Source: Siphlonurus alternatus (lineage: Eukaryota; Arthropoda; Insecta; Ephemeroptera; Siphlonuridae). Taken from it: a stretch of 64,000 nt of DNA. Location: the NCBI GenBank assembly GCA_949825025.1, contig OX463780.1, positions 36,684,979-36,748,978 on the forward strand. Direction: 5' to 3'. A program made the position numbers and the translations under genes. The notes beneath the pieces were generated by a model. The model did not search any database and was not told the DNA's origin. It saw nothing but the letters and a program-made list of their open reading frames with translations. Shown here piece by piece: positions 51,713-62,469 of the stretch. Position 1 is the first letter of the stretch; every line of letters starts with the position of its first letter.

Positions 51713-53930
51713 TTTGAGGGGCCCAGAGGGCCCTCCGCGGGGCCCGCAGGGCCCCGCCGCGCCCGCAGGGCGCGTCCCGGGTGGGGCCCGAAGGGCCCCA
51801 CCCGTCATTTTCAATATCCAAAATTCCCAAAAATTCCCGGGGGGTATTTCCAAAATTCCCGAAATTTCAAAAATTTCCGAAAAATGACGTTTTGACCCCA
51901 AAAACGGCTTTAGGTAACATGCGCTACCCCTACTTTTTGCCTTCAAAGATGGCGTCCGGCGCACCGTTCGCCCGCCATTAGCGATAATGTTAATTTTTTA
52001 AAAAACCACCGGTAAGCGGTTTTGAGAGTTAGAGCTTAGGTCCCAATGGGCAAAATGTAGTCCGAGACGTAAACTTTTATATGGGAGGTGTTATTTTTGA
52101 ATTTGTGCCCCAAAAATTTTTTATGGCCGTTTTAGTGATTTTTTCATAAAAAATCGCCGTTTTTGCGGTTTTTGCCGAAAAAGTCATTTAAAGTTGGTAT
52201 CTGAAACTTTTTTCGGTCGAATCGTTTAGAAGACTGTGTCGGGCATCTTTTAGCTTCATTTGAGCTCCCTCCTATCTGTTTTGGTTCCGCAGCTGTGGGC
52301 CCCGGAAGGTTGGGACCTCGAAAAAAAGGTGTTTTACGGCCCTTACCTTCAATCATTAGATTGAAGAGCTATGGCGAAAATTTCCATGGCAAAAGTGTGT
52401 CCCGACAGACGACGCAGCTTCGCCAAATACAAACATGGCACCTCCGAAGCATACTTACCGTGCTATGGCCAGATCTGTACAGTATGGCACCCGAAACCCC
52501 TAGGGGTGCATCTTTTATTTTTGGACCCCATAAAAAGTGCCCCGAAGGGGCCCCCGGTTTTTGTATTGGGACCCATCAGGATTCAAATTTAACGGACTAT
52601 TTGACCAATATCAATTTGGGCCCCTGGGGCCCCTTGGGCCCCCTCCAGAGGGGTAGTTTTTAAAAGCTTTTTTGCAAGCTTCAATCTGGTGAACCCCCCC
52701 AACAGTTTCGGCAATTTTTCGGCTAGGAACGAGTTTAAGATCTTTTCTGAAAGCTTTTAGCAAGTCCTAACTTTTCTTCGGCTCGATTTTTCGATTTTCA
52801 AAAAAGTCAAAAAATCGCATGGGAACATAGGGTTTACGCATGCTAAAAATCGACCACTTTCCCCCTCGAATAACTTTTGAGCACACCTGAAATCGAAAAT
52901 TCCGCGCAGTATGAAAGTTGCCCACACTCTTTTTCTTTCAGAAACTTTTTTCAAAACGATGCCAACTATGAGGATTAGGCCAGGCAAGCGGGAAATGTAA
53001 AACAACCTCCTCCCATAAGGATAACATTGGAAACGCATCCTTTTCCCGAATAACTTTTTTTTTACGCTATTGACATGGTGTTTTTTTGTCAAATCCTGTT
53101 AAAACTAAGCGTCCCACGCCTAAAAATATGCATTTCAAGAATGTGGGTCTTACGGGGCCCGAAGGGCCCCCCCTTTAAAGTACGCGTTTTGGATCCAATA
53201 TGGCGGCCGAGCGCAACGTTTCACAACTTTGTTCTGACACTTTATGGACTCTACACCATGTGCCCTTCAATTTGATACCCGACTCGACCCCCTGCGACCA
53301 CCGAAAGTGCGTTTTTTTGAAAACGAAAGCCTGGTCTCAAATCCCCATAAGAATAACATGGGGCCATTTGATTAGCATTGCGGGCGGATCTGCCGGCCAA
53401 AATACCCATTTTTTACGGGTTGCGCCAAACTCGGGGAAGGAATTTTTTTTCGAGTAAACTCTCGACGGGAGGTTGTAGGGGACCCAAAACAATGCCCAAA
53501 AACCAAATTTGAGAATTTTCCGGCACATAGGGGGCCCACGCGGCCCGATCGAAGATACGAATTTTTCGATATCCAAAATCCCGATTTCGGGAAAGTGTTT
53601 GTCCCGAAAAATTATTGGTCCAATTTTTCTAGACCAGTTTTTTGAGCCGGACAAGATGCAGTCTTCAGATTTAAGTTGCGACCCATAGTTCTCGAGATTT
53701 TTTGACTTTTATGTTTTTGACAAAAATTTCAGAAGGGGTCCCTTCTCTCACCGCTTATACATGGGGAAGATAGGGGGAAAAATCGAAATTGAGTTTTCGA
53801 CGGTTTCTGACTATATCGACCACGCTGATCACGAATCTGGCCTCGGATTTTGCCTATCTCGAAAAACAAGATGGCGGCGGGCGAAGTACCTATTTTTCGT
53901 ATATGCACTAATATATTATGCTGGGATTTC
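51713..53930. other. GC-rich island of unknown nature
   Basis: About 2.2 kb whose composition and vocabulary differ sharply from both sides: repeated GGGCCC blocks, an identical GGGGCCCGAAGGGCCCC at 51783 and 53154, recurring phrases such as CCATAAGGATAACATTGG / CCCATAAGAATAACATGG, and three ATGGCG motifs (51950, 53199, 53871). All frames are short and no family is recognised. No TIR or LTR found. It may be foreign DNA, a decayed element or a satellite-like sequence. Confidence 0.6.
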
Positions 53931-54066
53931 ATGCATGATTTCGCTGTACAGGTGTTATTTAAGGGTAAATAAAATATTAAATAGTCTTTCTATAGGTAAA
54001 AACATCCCTGGAGTTTGAAAATAACCACTATTTAACGCTCAGATCAATATTTTATTTTATATTCAA

Positions 54067-54253
54067 TTTTAAGCGAGGCGAGGAACGAGCCGAGCTGCGT
54101 ATGAGTTGGCAATGTTATTCGTTGCCCGCACGCATCTATCCAAGAATTTTAAGCGAGGCGAGGAACGAGCCGAGCTGTATTTCGAAAGGCCAACACTATC
54201 TTATTCCATTTTATGGTTAGGCGAGGTCTCCGAAGGAGCCGAGCTGCGTATGA
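54067..54253. repeat. Direct repeat, about 80-bp period
   Basis: A 31-bp block (AAGCGAGGCGAGGAACGAGC, then CGAGCTG) is repeated exactly at 54067 and 54147. A third, diverged copy ends near 54247 (GGCGAGGTCTCCGAAGGAGC). Confidence 0.85.
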
Positions 54254-54429
54254 ATGGCGGACCCGTGGCAAACGCATGTTTTTTATTCTTACGCGTTGCG
54301 AGCCATATCAATCTCCCCTCTACAGTCCAGTATCATGTAAAATAATGCCAGAAACTCGAATTTAGTACTGTCGGGAACCGGAAATGATCGAGGAAGGCGG
54401 GAAATTCAAAAAATAAAGCGGGCGGCAAT

Positions 54430-54720
54430 ATTTAAATCTGCTGGCGATCAGTATTGGGTGGGAAACACGTTTCATGCATATTATATCGCGCGTGCACCGC
54501 GGTTTGAACGGTTTCCCGCCAACATTCGAGAGGCCCCGTAATGTGCATGACGTCACAGCTTGTGGATCGTCGTTGCCATGGCAACGGGTAAACAAGCATT
54601 GTTGGGAACGGCGAGAGGACGTGATTACAAAATTTCTGAGAATGTCGTTGACGTTCTCAACAGTCATTCGTTCTCTGACCGCCGACTAGCGAGGTTGACT
54701 CAGATACCAAGACTTGCAAG
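54430..54720 (+). promoter_or_regulatory. CRE plus X-box promoter-like block with possible first exon
   Basis: A GC-rich block with a perfect CRE TGACGTCA (54548-54555) and, 16 bp on, a perfect palindromic X-box GTTGCCATGGCAAC (54572-54585), the RFX-family consensus. The plus strand then runs to a donor-like GCAAG|GTAAAATG at 54720/54721. No long frame spans it, so any exon would be mostly 5' UTR. The target gene is not visible. Confidence 0.45.
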
Positions 54721-54774
54721 GTAAAATGTGAATGGTTATTGAATTTATTTTAAATCTCTGTCCGCTACCAGGGG

Positions 54775-54880
54775 CCTTCTGATAAGCCCCCTTCCGCTTT
54801 TCGGTTTCCCGGTTTCATCCGATTAAAAAGTCCTACCGAATTCCGCTTTCCCGGTTTCATCCGATTAAAAGGAGCCCCAG
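54775..54880 (-). repeat. GATGAAACCGGGAAAGCGG repeat
   Basis: Two units of TTTTTAATCGGATGAAACCG then GGAAA (minus strand), related to the unit inside the TIR element at 49637-49946. A fragment of the same family. Confidence 0.65.
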
Positions 54881-55033
54881 CACCTTCTACGATTCGCTTT
54901 GCTGTTGCTGACGACTTTGTAATAAATGGTGACAAAAGAAAGTGGACCTACTCGACTCAGAGGTGCTGTATCTTCGCTTTATTTATTATTTTTTATTACT
55001 ATTTTTATTTATTTTTTATTTCTGTATATTTTT

Positions 55034-55677
55034 CAGGGACCGGATGCACGCGTTTTTTTCGTGCATCCGAGATGCGCATCCGGATGCAAATTAATTTTTC
55101 TGCATCCATGGATGCGCATCCGGATGCAAATTTATTTTTCATGCATCTGGGATGCGCATCCGGATGCAAATTTATTTTCCATGCATCTGAGATGCGCATC
55201 CGGATGCATTAATTTTTTCCCGTGCATCTGGGATGCACGGATGCGGATGCAAGCCCATTTTTGCGCATCCGTGTGCATCTTGCATCTGCATCCGCATCCG
55301 ATCTTTGGTTTTTATAATACACTTTGTTTCTTGTAATTTTTAAACGACAAGTGGCAAATAAAGTTAAAAAATATGCCTCGTGTTAAAGATTTATTTAGAG
55401 GCAATTAGCAAAAAACCTGATAAAAAAGAGAAAAAAAAAAGTGTTAAATGGATGCAAATTTATTTTTCGTGCATCCGTGGATGCGCATCCGGATGCAAAT
55501 TTATTTTTCATGCATCTGGGATGCGCATCCGGATGCATTCATTTTTCCCCGTGCATCTGGGATGCGCATCCAGATGCATTCATTTTTTCCTGTGCATCTG
55601 GGATGCACGGATGCGGATGCAAGCCCATTTTTGCGCATCCGTGTGCATCTTGCATCTGCATCCGCATCCGATCCCTG
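55034..55677. mobile_element. hAT-like element made of a 40-bp GGATGC minisatellite
   Basis: Tips CAGGGACCGGATGC (left) and, complemented, CAGGGATCGGATGC (right) resemble hAT ends. Flanks ATATTTTT and AATATTTT are similar but not an exact duplication. The inside holds two arrays with a 40-bp period (55081-55240 and 55450-55605), units of GCATCTGGGATGCGCATCCG then GATGCAAATTTATTTTTC, separated by about 140 bp of AT-rich sequence. The frames read from it are artefacts of the repeat. Confidence 0.65.
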
Positions 55678-55699
55678 AATATTTTTTGATGCAAATATT

Positions 55700-56364
55700 T
55701 TTCACAACATGATTATTATCAAATCCAAGCCCCCTATTAAAACCCCTGCAATTTCTTCGAAACCCCGTTGAAACTTTTTTTGAAAAATTAAGACTGGCAT
55801 TGCAAATGATCACTGCACACTGATTTAGGGCCTTTTCGTAAAGGCCCCCCCCGCCCTAGTAACAATTTCTTAAATTGCATGCAGTGATTTTTTTTCTTAT
55901 AATTATTGTACTCGGAGCACATGAAAAAAAAAATGTCGAGACATGCATGAAACGGAAAAAGCACGCGGTATAGAAATGTATATATATATAAAACATCAAT
56001 TCCACACATGGTCTGCTTATATAGTACTGATTATGTATATAAACATGCCGCGGACTATGAACCATATACTGTCGCATGACGTTCCTAATAGGAAACAATT
56101 AAACATTGAGCGTTACCGCACAGGATATATAGTCAACCATGCATTTACGTAAAAAATTGAAAAACAATAATATCCCATACAATTATAATCACCGTTTGAA
56201 TTTTTGGATTAAATGCAATAATATAATTATATATATATATTTACAAGCACGTGGTGTGCTTTTCCATGCATATCAATAAATATAGCAGAGATATATTATT
56301 AATAATATATAAACAATATAAATATATAATTATATTTATTTATTTTATATATAATATGTATGCA

Positions 56365-56400
<36 letters not shown>

Positions 56401-57314
56401 CTCTCCGAAATTAATATTAACCCGCGCGTAGCTTATTTTCTGCTTTTGTAAGGCCGGTATATAATAATCTAATGATATAATAAACTTTGCATAATATATT
56501 AATTTATTTTATCATGACGTGTCATCGATCAGGAGAGCAAATTCCAGCTGAGATGATAATATAAAATATAAGAATGTTGATGCTATATTTTATTATTTAT
56601 AGCTAGTATACTTTCATATTATATATGGTATATAAATATATGATATGAGAAACGTTATGTGATTGGTGATTGCGATGCATGCATAATAATTATTTTTAAC
56701 ACAGCTGCAGATTTAATGATGTATTATGAATACATAAATTATACACTGATGTATAGTATTTATATTATACAAGCTAATTTGAGATCACCATCAGGTGCAA
56801 AACAATACAATACGCTATATAAATAGATAAATAATTAATACATATATTATATTATGTAAATACTAATATTTAGGATAAAAGACTATAATAATACTTTCAA
56901 CGAATATAATAATATATTTAATTTATAATATTTATTATATTATTTAATAAAATTTATTTTGTATATTATCTTACACCAAAATATTTAATTATCTAGTTTT
57001 GCATTAGGCTGTATGATTTAAATTGCATCTCGACACATTATTCATTGTGCAGAGATGTATGTAAATTTATACATTTTTCATAAGCTATTCGCCCACGATG
57101 AAGACACCCGTGCATAGGATAATACATAATTTTTCTTGTAATTTACTTTACCGATGAAATTACCAGCCATGCAATGTGACCTGTGACATACTGCAAGAAA
57201 CAATGTGAGAAATACCAGCCTTCAATCAACTAATAAATTATCATGGTTAATATGCACTGCAATTAAGCGGCCTGGTATGTTTATGAAAATAAAAGGGAAT
57301 TTTATAAATACTGA
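55700..57314. other. AT-rich DNA
   Basis: No gene seen. A (TC)n run lies at about 56372-56396. Confidence 0.5.
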
Positions 57315-57645
57315 ATGGACAACATACATGAAAAAATTTTATTGCAGAAATTAATAGAGGGTACCAAATTATGCTATTCTGAATTTTTTCAGATTTTTTC
57401 GAGACCCGGAACTATTTTTAAATAATTATTGAAAATCATGTGATTTCAGTTGGCACCCCTGAATTCTTAATAAAAAGGATAGAGACTGGACGCCTATTGA
57501 CGCCTCCAGGGGGCGTGGCCGCACTTTCAATAATTATTTAAAAACAGTTCTGGGTTTCAAAAAAATCTGAAAAAATTCAGAGTAGCATAATTTGGTACCC
57601 TCTATTCATTTCTGCAATAAAATTTTTTCATCCAATGTTGTCCAT
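57315..57645. mobile_element. Foldback MITE (family A relative), copy 3
   Basis: Arms of about 120 bp starting ATGGACAACAT. Core CTGAATTTTTTCAGATTTTT then CGGAACTATTTTTAAATA is shared with the elements at 3881 and 32087. The centre is diverged and has no TGACGTCA. Non-coding. Confidence 0.82.
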
Positions 57646-57969
57646 TATGGTCAAACTCACGTTCTTTTCGCAATACCGTCAAGCTTTCAGTCTGAGAGCT
57701 TGACTGCTCTCTATACTATTGATGACCCCAAGCAAGTTTATAGTTTATAATGATATAGTTTAAGTGACACATTGGTTAAATTCAATAAATTCATAATACA
57801 TAAATATTTGTGGTTGATTATTAAATATTATGTATTAGAATTGTTTCGACCGTCTTGACCATGATGATATGCAAAGACGTTGCCATAATATAGTGATGAA
57901 TTGACAACAATGAGCGAGAGACTAATAAAATAATACACGCTATAATTTATTAATCTATTAAATCTGATC

Positions 57970-58200
57970 CAATTTAAATCCAGCATGGCAGTGGAACCGT
58001 GCAAATACTGGTGAGGAGCTGAGGAGTGTCGTCAGAGAAAGAAACACGTAGGCGCGCCACAGAGTTTGCATGATAGCGGCAGAGCAATTAGCACGTGGTG
58101 ACGTCATCAAAACAATGCCAATGGCCTTGCTGACCCTCGCCAAGACACCTGCATGGGTCCTGTGCAAAACAATGCTAGCTCAGAGGAAATGGAGCTAAAA
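57970..58200. other. GC-richer block with CRE
   Basis: Locally GC-richer sequence with CACGTGGTGACGTCATCA (an E-box next to a CRE at 58099-58106). Possible regulatory DNA; no exon supported. Confidence 0.35.
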
Positions 58201-58600
58201 ATTGAGAAACAAACGTAGGATGCAGCTGCTTCCTCTGCATGTGACTTTTAATTAGTGTACTTGTTATGATTTCAAACAGCAATCATAACAATTGTTTACA
58301 TTACAATAACATGTAAATAAAATAAAAATTTGTTCTTATCTTTGTTTCTGGAGATGTTATCATTAATAATTAATATTCAAAAGTTTTATAATGATTTGCT
58401 TATATTATATAATAAATAATAAGTAAGCTGCTGCTTTTATTTTCATGATGATCTGCGTTGTACAGAACTATATATTAAATTATTTCTTTATTATAATACA
58501 CCTACTTTTAATAAAAATGTGGCACTTTTTTACAACAAAATGATGAAATTTTATATGAATATATAAGAAATTTCGATAGTTTCGTTCCTTCTCCCCACAG

Positions 58601-58721
58601 AGATCAGTCAGCTGTTTCTGCATCTCATCAGAGCTCATTACGCTGCAGTGTCTCAAGTACTCGATGCGGGTGTCCTACAGTCCAGCAGCTCGGTATTTCG
58701 CCAGCCACCAGGTTGCAGCAG
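58601..58721 (+). other. Orphan exon-like segment
   Basis: 121 bp between a strong acceptor (pyrimidine tract CCTTCTCCCCACAG) and a strong donor (GCAGCAG|GTAAGC). All three plus frames are open; one reads ISQLFLHLIRAHYAAVSQVL. No homologue is recognised. Phase cannot be fixed without neighbouring exons. It may be an exon of a plus-strand gene extending beyond the window. Confidence 0.4.
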
Positions 58722-60673
58722 GTAAGCGCTTTCACTGCCGAGATCCGGGATAGGGAAACCCGCGCGGCAATATGAAGCTCCGGCTAGAGAACAACTGTGG
58801 TGGAGTGGTGCAACCACGGAACTGCCCCGCAATCAAAAGGTGTTTGCCACAGGAGTCTTCTTTACTGGACCATTTCCTGATCCTATAGTGCTGAACTATT
58901 AATTATTTATTTATTGGTTAAAATGGAAATACCAACTTTCGTAATGTGTTAAAAATTAAAATAACAAAGTATTTAACGATATAATTTTTTATCTTAATTA
59001 TAGTCCGGAATCCGGCAATTAACAAGGTGTTATCAGGAAATTAAGGATGTGATATTAATTTACACTACTTTCATTATGTTTCATGTATGATTTAATTGAC
59101 TGTCGATCTTTACAAGGTTGTAGCAAGGTTGTAGGGCAGCACCGGACCGAATTTTTATTTATTTATTTAATTGATCTTTTTGTGCACTTCCCTCTACTTG
59201 TCTCTCCCAAAATTGCAAAAGCCTGATTGTATGTCTTTAATTCATGCATGCTTGGATTGTTTGCATGGAGCTGCACTCCTCCATCAGCCAATCAGACAAG
59301 CTTTCACAAGCTGTCCCGACTGTCCCGAGATGCGTATGCATCTCGTATACATGTATGATTAAAAAAATATTTTATTATAAAATAATAAAGTAAAATGTTA
59401 AAGAAAAAATCTATTTTATATATGATATGTAATGTATTATATGTACATAAATATTGTAAGACAAGTATTACGCTCGTATGCTCAATTCCTTTTATTAGAA
59501 ATAGTGTAAGTTGAACGACGGATCAATATCGCGCGCGGCTGTTGTGGGCCATCGAGATGCTGCATCAGGGTGTGATCAGGGGGGGCGAAAAAGAGATGCC
59601 GAGAGGGTTACGCCCCCTGCTATACGTGCCCGAGTGTATCAGTACAGTTCGGACAAAGAAAAATACTACGGAGAATTAATTAAGAGAAGCACACATGACA
59701 TAAAGTTTATAATATAGTTATACTAAAGTCTCTTATTGCATAATTTATATAATACTATAATATATACTATTATATGGACGCTAATGTCATGAACTAGTTA
59801 TAAGCTGCGTTGTCATTGTATAGTTGTTGTTTTAATTATAGACTTGGCCATGTACCTTTATTTAATTTACCAACAGTTCTTTTTATAATTAATTACTAAA
59901 AGAATCTAAAATTAAATATTCTACTTTGACATATATATAATATAATTATTACATTAATTATATTATTACATAAAATAGATTTATACTGAAAAATTTATTT
60001 ATATTGAATTCAATTTCATTCCTTATTCTGCTCACAGTTTCATTTACCCGTTCCGATGAACACCTTCAGGTTGTGTAATTGTAATATAATATATTACAAC
60101 TTTCATTAATTATGAATTATTATAATACAGTTTTTATCAAACTATATACAGTACTGACAATGAGTTCATAATATTAAAAAAATGTCACTCTGGCTGCGTA
60201 TATAAGCCGTGGTTATTACTCGTGAGTATATACCCCTCCCCTTTGGTTTCTCTTTGCACGCAAACAGGGGGTTTTGCTGCAAACGGCTATCTTCATCAAT
60301 ACTTCATGCCCCCTATGTAGCATGTGAAGAGAATATAAGAAAGAGGGTGTATAGTTTTGATGGCGATATTAACCATCAACTTCCTCGTCACTGCGTCTGC
60401 TGCACAGCGGCGCTGACCTCCCCCACTGGCGTTACATTGCACTGAATAATTTGGCAACTGCTGTACAGACGGAGTAGATAAAACGATCGATATCATGCAC
60501 CCTACTGTACTAGCACACTACCCGAGACGTATATGGCTGGCATAGAAAGTATTAGATAAAAATTATAATAAAATTCGGGTTTTATCATACATTGTATATT
60601 AAGTTGAAAAGAATTTTTATGACAATTTATTATATTATATAAAGCCACATAAAAAAATGCAAACAATACGCAA
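58722..60673. other. Unassigned DNA
   Basis: Mostly AT-rich. GC-richer patches lie at 58730-58880, 59520-59640 and 60190-60440. No splice-supported exon or bounded repeat seen. Confidence 0.4.
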
Positions 60674-60796
60674 TAGGCCTGTTCGTAAACCCTGCTCGGT
60701 GTACACTTTCTGCACCCAATCGACCTTATGTACATGGGATATAAGGTCGATTGGGTGTAGAAAGTGTACACCGAGCAGGGTTTACGAACAGGCCTA
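60674..60796. mobile_element. TAGGCCTGTTCG hairpin family, copy 3
   Basis: A 123-bp near-perfect palindrome, TAGGCCTGTTCGTAAACCCT... with its complement, and a loop at ATGTACATGGGAT. Nearly identical to copy 2 (37027), with the loop in opposite orientation. TA at each tip suggests a TA target. Confidence 0.92.
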
Positions 60797-62155
60797 ATGC
60801 TAGTTAGACAATAAGACAATAACTATGTTTATGTTATATTGAGTTTGATGACATGATGACCGCAGACAAAACTGAAATAACTTAAATCTGCTCACCATTT
60901 TATATAATATTAAATTTGATCATGCATGTTTTTTTAGAATATTGTTTGAAGTGCATACATATATATATATGATAATATATAAAATATATTACATTATGTA
61001 ATAAACATTTCCAATGTAATGATCGGAAGGTTTTAATTAATAATTTAAATCATGTCAATTATGCATTACATGTTTACATAAAGATTTCATGGAAATAATT
61101 ATACTATTGGAAATAAATATAGTATAATTATATATAAACTATGAAGTAAACTATGTAACAATGCGAGGTACTCGTGGCAAAAGTTTAAATGGCCACGGCA
61201 GCAGGCGGGTAGGTTTAAATGCCACCTCCTCCCCCCGTATGCATGGAGGGTGCCACCAAGGCTTCCCCACCCCCCCGCTTGCCCATCTGTCGCGGAGCCA
61301 CTGCAGCATCGGGCGGTCCATATACCATCGATCCCAACCGCGGTTAAAAGAAAGACTTTTTAGACTTGACTCGTGAAATGCCATCGCATCTACATAAAAA
61401 TAATTCTACTAATCATCTACAGACTTTTAAAGCGACATGCTTGCTGATTTTATATAATATACATGCAACATAATATAGGTGCATTATTAAAATAATGCAA
61501 AAAATATTCAGAATAACATTTTGAATAATTATACATATTATATATACTGTATGTATATTAATATAATATGACGATAGTTTTTTTACGGTTTATGATGATA
61601 TGATGCATTTCGTTTGAGTGTATATTTGCATATGCACATGTATCGCTATAATATATAATCGCATATATGCCATGCTTTGAATTAAGTAACATTGAAAATT
61701 ACTTAATTTGTGTTCATAAATGTAAAATTGTCAAATTAATTAAGTAACTTTCAAAGTGTGCAGCTTGTAACTTATATTTCTTTTAATCTTTTAAAATTAA
61801 AATATGCTACATACTTTGTGTCTAAATAAATGTCTCCTGCATTTTGCTTTTTTAACCATACATACAATGTGCACTAAAATCACTGTTATCATATTATTAT
61901 GATAAATTAAAGTAAAATTTAAATCGTTTGTTGTAAAGCCAACGATCGAAATAAAATTATTATTATGTATAGTATTATTTAAATAAATATATTATATATA
62001 ATTAAATATGCATGGTTTCCAGAAAGAAAAAAAAAAAATATTATTAAAAATGGTGCAATGTATTACATATATAAAACAGAATACATAAACTAAAATGAAC
62101 AAAATACATGAAACATGCTGGTCACAGAAAAAAAAAAAAAAATCTTACAGAAACG
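60797..62155. other. AT-rich DNA with one GC-rich patch
   Basis: The patch 61180-61360 contains two TTTAAATGGCCAC/TTTAAATGCCACC motifs. Otherwise AT-rich. No gene supported. Confidence 0.4.
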
Positions 62156-62157
62156 AC

Positions 62158-62365
62158 AGTGGGTGCAATTTAAAGGGCTAGACTGAAAAGGGGCGAGGTT
62201 GCATTATACCCCGGCCTATACCATGAAACCCTGTGCGGTATAAGTTTATTGTACAACACGATTTTATATAAAATCACCCTGGTGTGTTCTTCATCTCTCC
62301 CGTTTACGTACAGAGGGGTGGCAATTTAAAGGGCTGAGGCTGCAGAGGGGGAGGTGGCACGTGCC
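62158..62365. repeat. Direct repeat around GCAATTTAAAGGGCT
   Basis: Related blocks of about 40 bp at about 62163 and 62321 (GCAATTTAAAGGGCT, followed by a GA-rich tract and GAGGT(G/T)GCA). The inverted patch near 61200 has similar AGGTGGCATTTAAAC wording. Confidence 0.6.
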
Positions 62366-62469
62366 GGATCGATATAGCGTGGCTAGGAGGGACGAGAGGT
62401 ATAGGGGGAGGGGCACTGGGGCGTAGCGAGATACAGCCAGGCCGAGGGGAACCACCCCCTAACCCTATA

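Noticed and set aside
51696..53654. Frames of 60-122 residues in the GC-rich island
   Set aside because: Open only because of composition; they overlap in several frames on both strands and show no recognisable domain.
54926..55712. Frames with repeated CIWDAHPDA-like peptides
   Set aside because: They read the 40-bp minisatellite in several frames and both strands; no start context or splice support.
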